From Rhyzopertha dominica (Eukaryota; Arthropoda; Insecta; Coleoptera; Bostrichidae): a DNA stretch of 64,000 nt. The number at the start of each line of letters is the position of its first letter. Positions within the stretch are counted from its first letter, which is position 1. The translations under genes were made by a program, and so were the position numbers. Where the stretch lies: positions 33,690,257 through 33,754,256 of the forward strand of contig QCXZ01000003.1 of NCBI GenBank assembly GCA_025024175.1, in the 5' to 3' direction. A model generated the notes under the pieces. The model worked only from the letters and a program-made list of their open reading frames with translations, did no database searches and was not told where the DNA came from. This document shows, piece by piece, positions 62,340-64,000 of the stretch.

Positions 62340-63940
62340 GGCCTGCGGAATTATAGCTGAGATCAATGCCTGGTGCAGCGAGAGCAAGATGGGGGATAGC
62401 CATAGGAAAAACGCTGATCCCTCATAAGGAGCCCAACTTTAAAATTGAAAATGAATTAATTAGGAGTTCTGTTACTGGATACCTTGAGATTGCTATGGAT
62501 GAGAAAATGAACTTTCTCAGCCACATATCGGTGACAGTGGCAAACCGATGCGTCTGATGCATAAAATAGCCGGTATGTCCAAACGAGACCATAGAATGCC
62601 GTTGGCGACGATGAGAATTTACTTGAATATTGGCGTCAGTTGCGGTGGAGCCAGTGGCTGGGCGCATCGACTATTGCTAACCAAACCCATGGCAGTGATA
62701 CGGAGAATGCAGAGGGGTGCTCATCCGATTGTCTGGAGCCTTCTCGACCACGTCGTATGAGGCCCTAGCAGTCATTATGGATGTACTCCCTCTGAATTTT
62801 GAAATCAGATGATTTGGCTGAGGAAAAACGAGCGGGATAAGGTGCAGAGTGTTCTGGGTGGTGTCCAAGCAGAGAGGAAAGGCGAGATATCAAATGCTAT
62901 AAGAAGAATGGGACAGAGAGAGGCGGCAGGGAGAGAAGGACGGGAGAGTAAGGTCCTGTTTCCCAGCCGTCACACACAGAAAGAATATGGACTAACTACT
63001 TGGAGCCCTCGCAAGGTCTCGTTCACTTTCTGAGTAAACACGAGCCGTATCCTGAAAGTCTGCATCGTTTTGGGCAAAGGGAGAACGCACTGTGCGAATG
63101 CGGGGAACGTGGAACCTCCGAGCACATGATATACCTGTGTCGTTTGGCAAACAGAGACGTTGATGCTGCGGCAAGAACTAGAAAGTGCTGACACGGCAGA
63201 TACTCCGCAACCCGGAAAAGGCGAAACTGCTCGGAAGAGTGGCGGACATGGTATCCAGAACAGAGCAAGATAAATATAACAACATATGGGGCAGATAGGA
63301 AGAAGGAAACGTTCTGGAAAGGATGAGTACTGGCAGCCAGTACCATCCCCAGAACATGAGAAAGACAATACCGGCGAGGTGGTGTCCGGGACCAGAGGCT
63401 GCTATTGACAACCATAGTCTGTCTTCAGGAACCTACGGAGACTACCGGAAATGACAAATTTAGTTTTAGTGAAGTGTGCAAGTGTAGTTTGGCCGATTAG
63501 TTTTTAGCTTCTAGTGGAATAGGTCTTTACTAACTAATACAAAACGTGAGAAATGCATGTCGGGCAAAGGGGGAAAGTGCGCAGAATACTAACAGAACAG
63601 AAAAGAAAAAAAAGCACTTAGTAATAACAAAGGGGATAAGCATAGGGTGCCTTGCAAATAACAACATCTGCGCCAGCTCCCCGAGGTTAGGGACAGAAAC
63701 GAAGCCCCGCTCCCGTCCTTGTGGCGAAATAAAAATCCTGGGCACGGATAACAGCGCGCGAGGCACCACATATAATCGTAGCAAAACATGACCTCTTTTT
63801 AAACATTTAGGCAGCAGGTCAAAGGAGGTTAAAGAAAAATGAAAAAAATGTTCTAATCATGCATGGTTGTAATGTTTGACTTGTTTCACGCCTCTGTGCA
63901 TATATTGAAATAAATGGCTATTATCATTATTATTATAATT
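62340..63940 (+). mobile_element. 5'-truncated second non-LTR fragment, R1/TRAS-like 3' half, (ATT)n tail
   Basis: It begins abruptly inside an RT palm (AEINAWCSESKMG), with LGxTID-like and MNFLSHISVTV blocks. The thumb follows (VIRRMQRGA, ALAVIMDVLPL), then a helical region and the finger CECGERGTSEHMIYLC near 63095. Frames are shifted several times. The 3' end is AATAAATGGCTATTATCATTATTATTAT near 63910-63938, a typical simple-repeat tail. The motif style differs from the element just upstream, so this is a separate insertion. Confidence 0.65.
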
Positions 63941-64000
63941 TTCATACTTTTTAAATTTTATTTCTCTTGTGTTGCGTCATGGACATGTTCTTGTTTAACG

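Noticed and set aside
1..64000. CRISPR arrays, prokaryotic operons or phage modules
   Set aside because: Introns, polyadenylation signals and animal transposons show nuclear eukaryotic DNA; the only short tandem arrays are satellites without spacer structure.

Overview
The window looks like AT-rich, intron-bearing, transposon-laden nuclear DNA from an animal, most likely an insect. It carries an ARL4-type small GTPase, a spliced ciliary coiled-coil gene, and many degraded non-LTR, Tc1/mariner-like, hAT-like, gypsy-like and THAP elements. I cannot name the order or species. Only two host genes are well supported, both on the minus strand: a CFAP100-like axonemal protein (9314 down to 3843, three exons, with an RFX X-box-like motif 92 bp upstream of the ATG) and ARL4 (30105 down to 29482, one coding exon).

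The scaffold is stitched from at least four contigs separated by exactly 100 N (818-917, 17480-17579, 50249-50348). The second join is an unmerged overlap. Sequence 7810-17479, the very end of contig 2, is the same as 17580-27162, the very start of contig 3, apart from allelic or error-type differences. Positions 1-817, the end of contig 1, likewise repeat 5057-5828 of contig 2. The second CFAP100 5' part, the second transposase relic and the second minisatellite are therefore most simply haplotype duplicates of one locus, so the true region is about 10 kb shorter than it appears.

Layout: 1-9.4 kb is CFAP100, with a 3.4-kb intron invaded by a TA-flanked inverted-repeat element and a small palindrome. 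9.4-17.5 kb and its duplicate 19.1-27.2 kb hold a Tc1/mariner-like transposase relic lacking its catalytic core, a minisatellite of ~100-bp units rich in heat-shock-element (HSF-site) motifs, and a hAT-like element with a nested palindrome. 27.2-41 kb holds ARL4 and several palindromic MITEs. 41-46 kb has a reverse-transcriptase relic and a THAP-domain transposon relic. 49.5-54.5 kb has a gypsy integrase relic inside a TA-flanked inverted-repeat pair and a 1.5-kb near-perfect palindrome. 54.5-64 kb is a retrotransposon pile-up: a minus-strand RNase-H-bearing non-LTR element, a foldback satellite, then two plus-strand non-LTR fragments end to end.

I see no multi-gene pathway or defence system. 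The most unusual signals are the HSE-bearing minisatellite, the foldback satellite, and a family of long palindromic elements with CAGGGT ends and TA target duplications.
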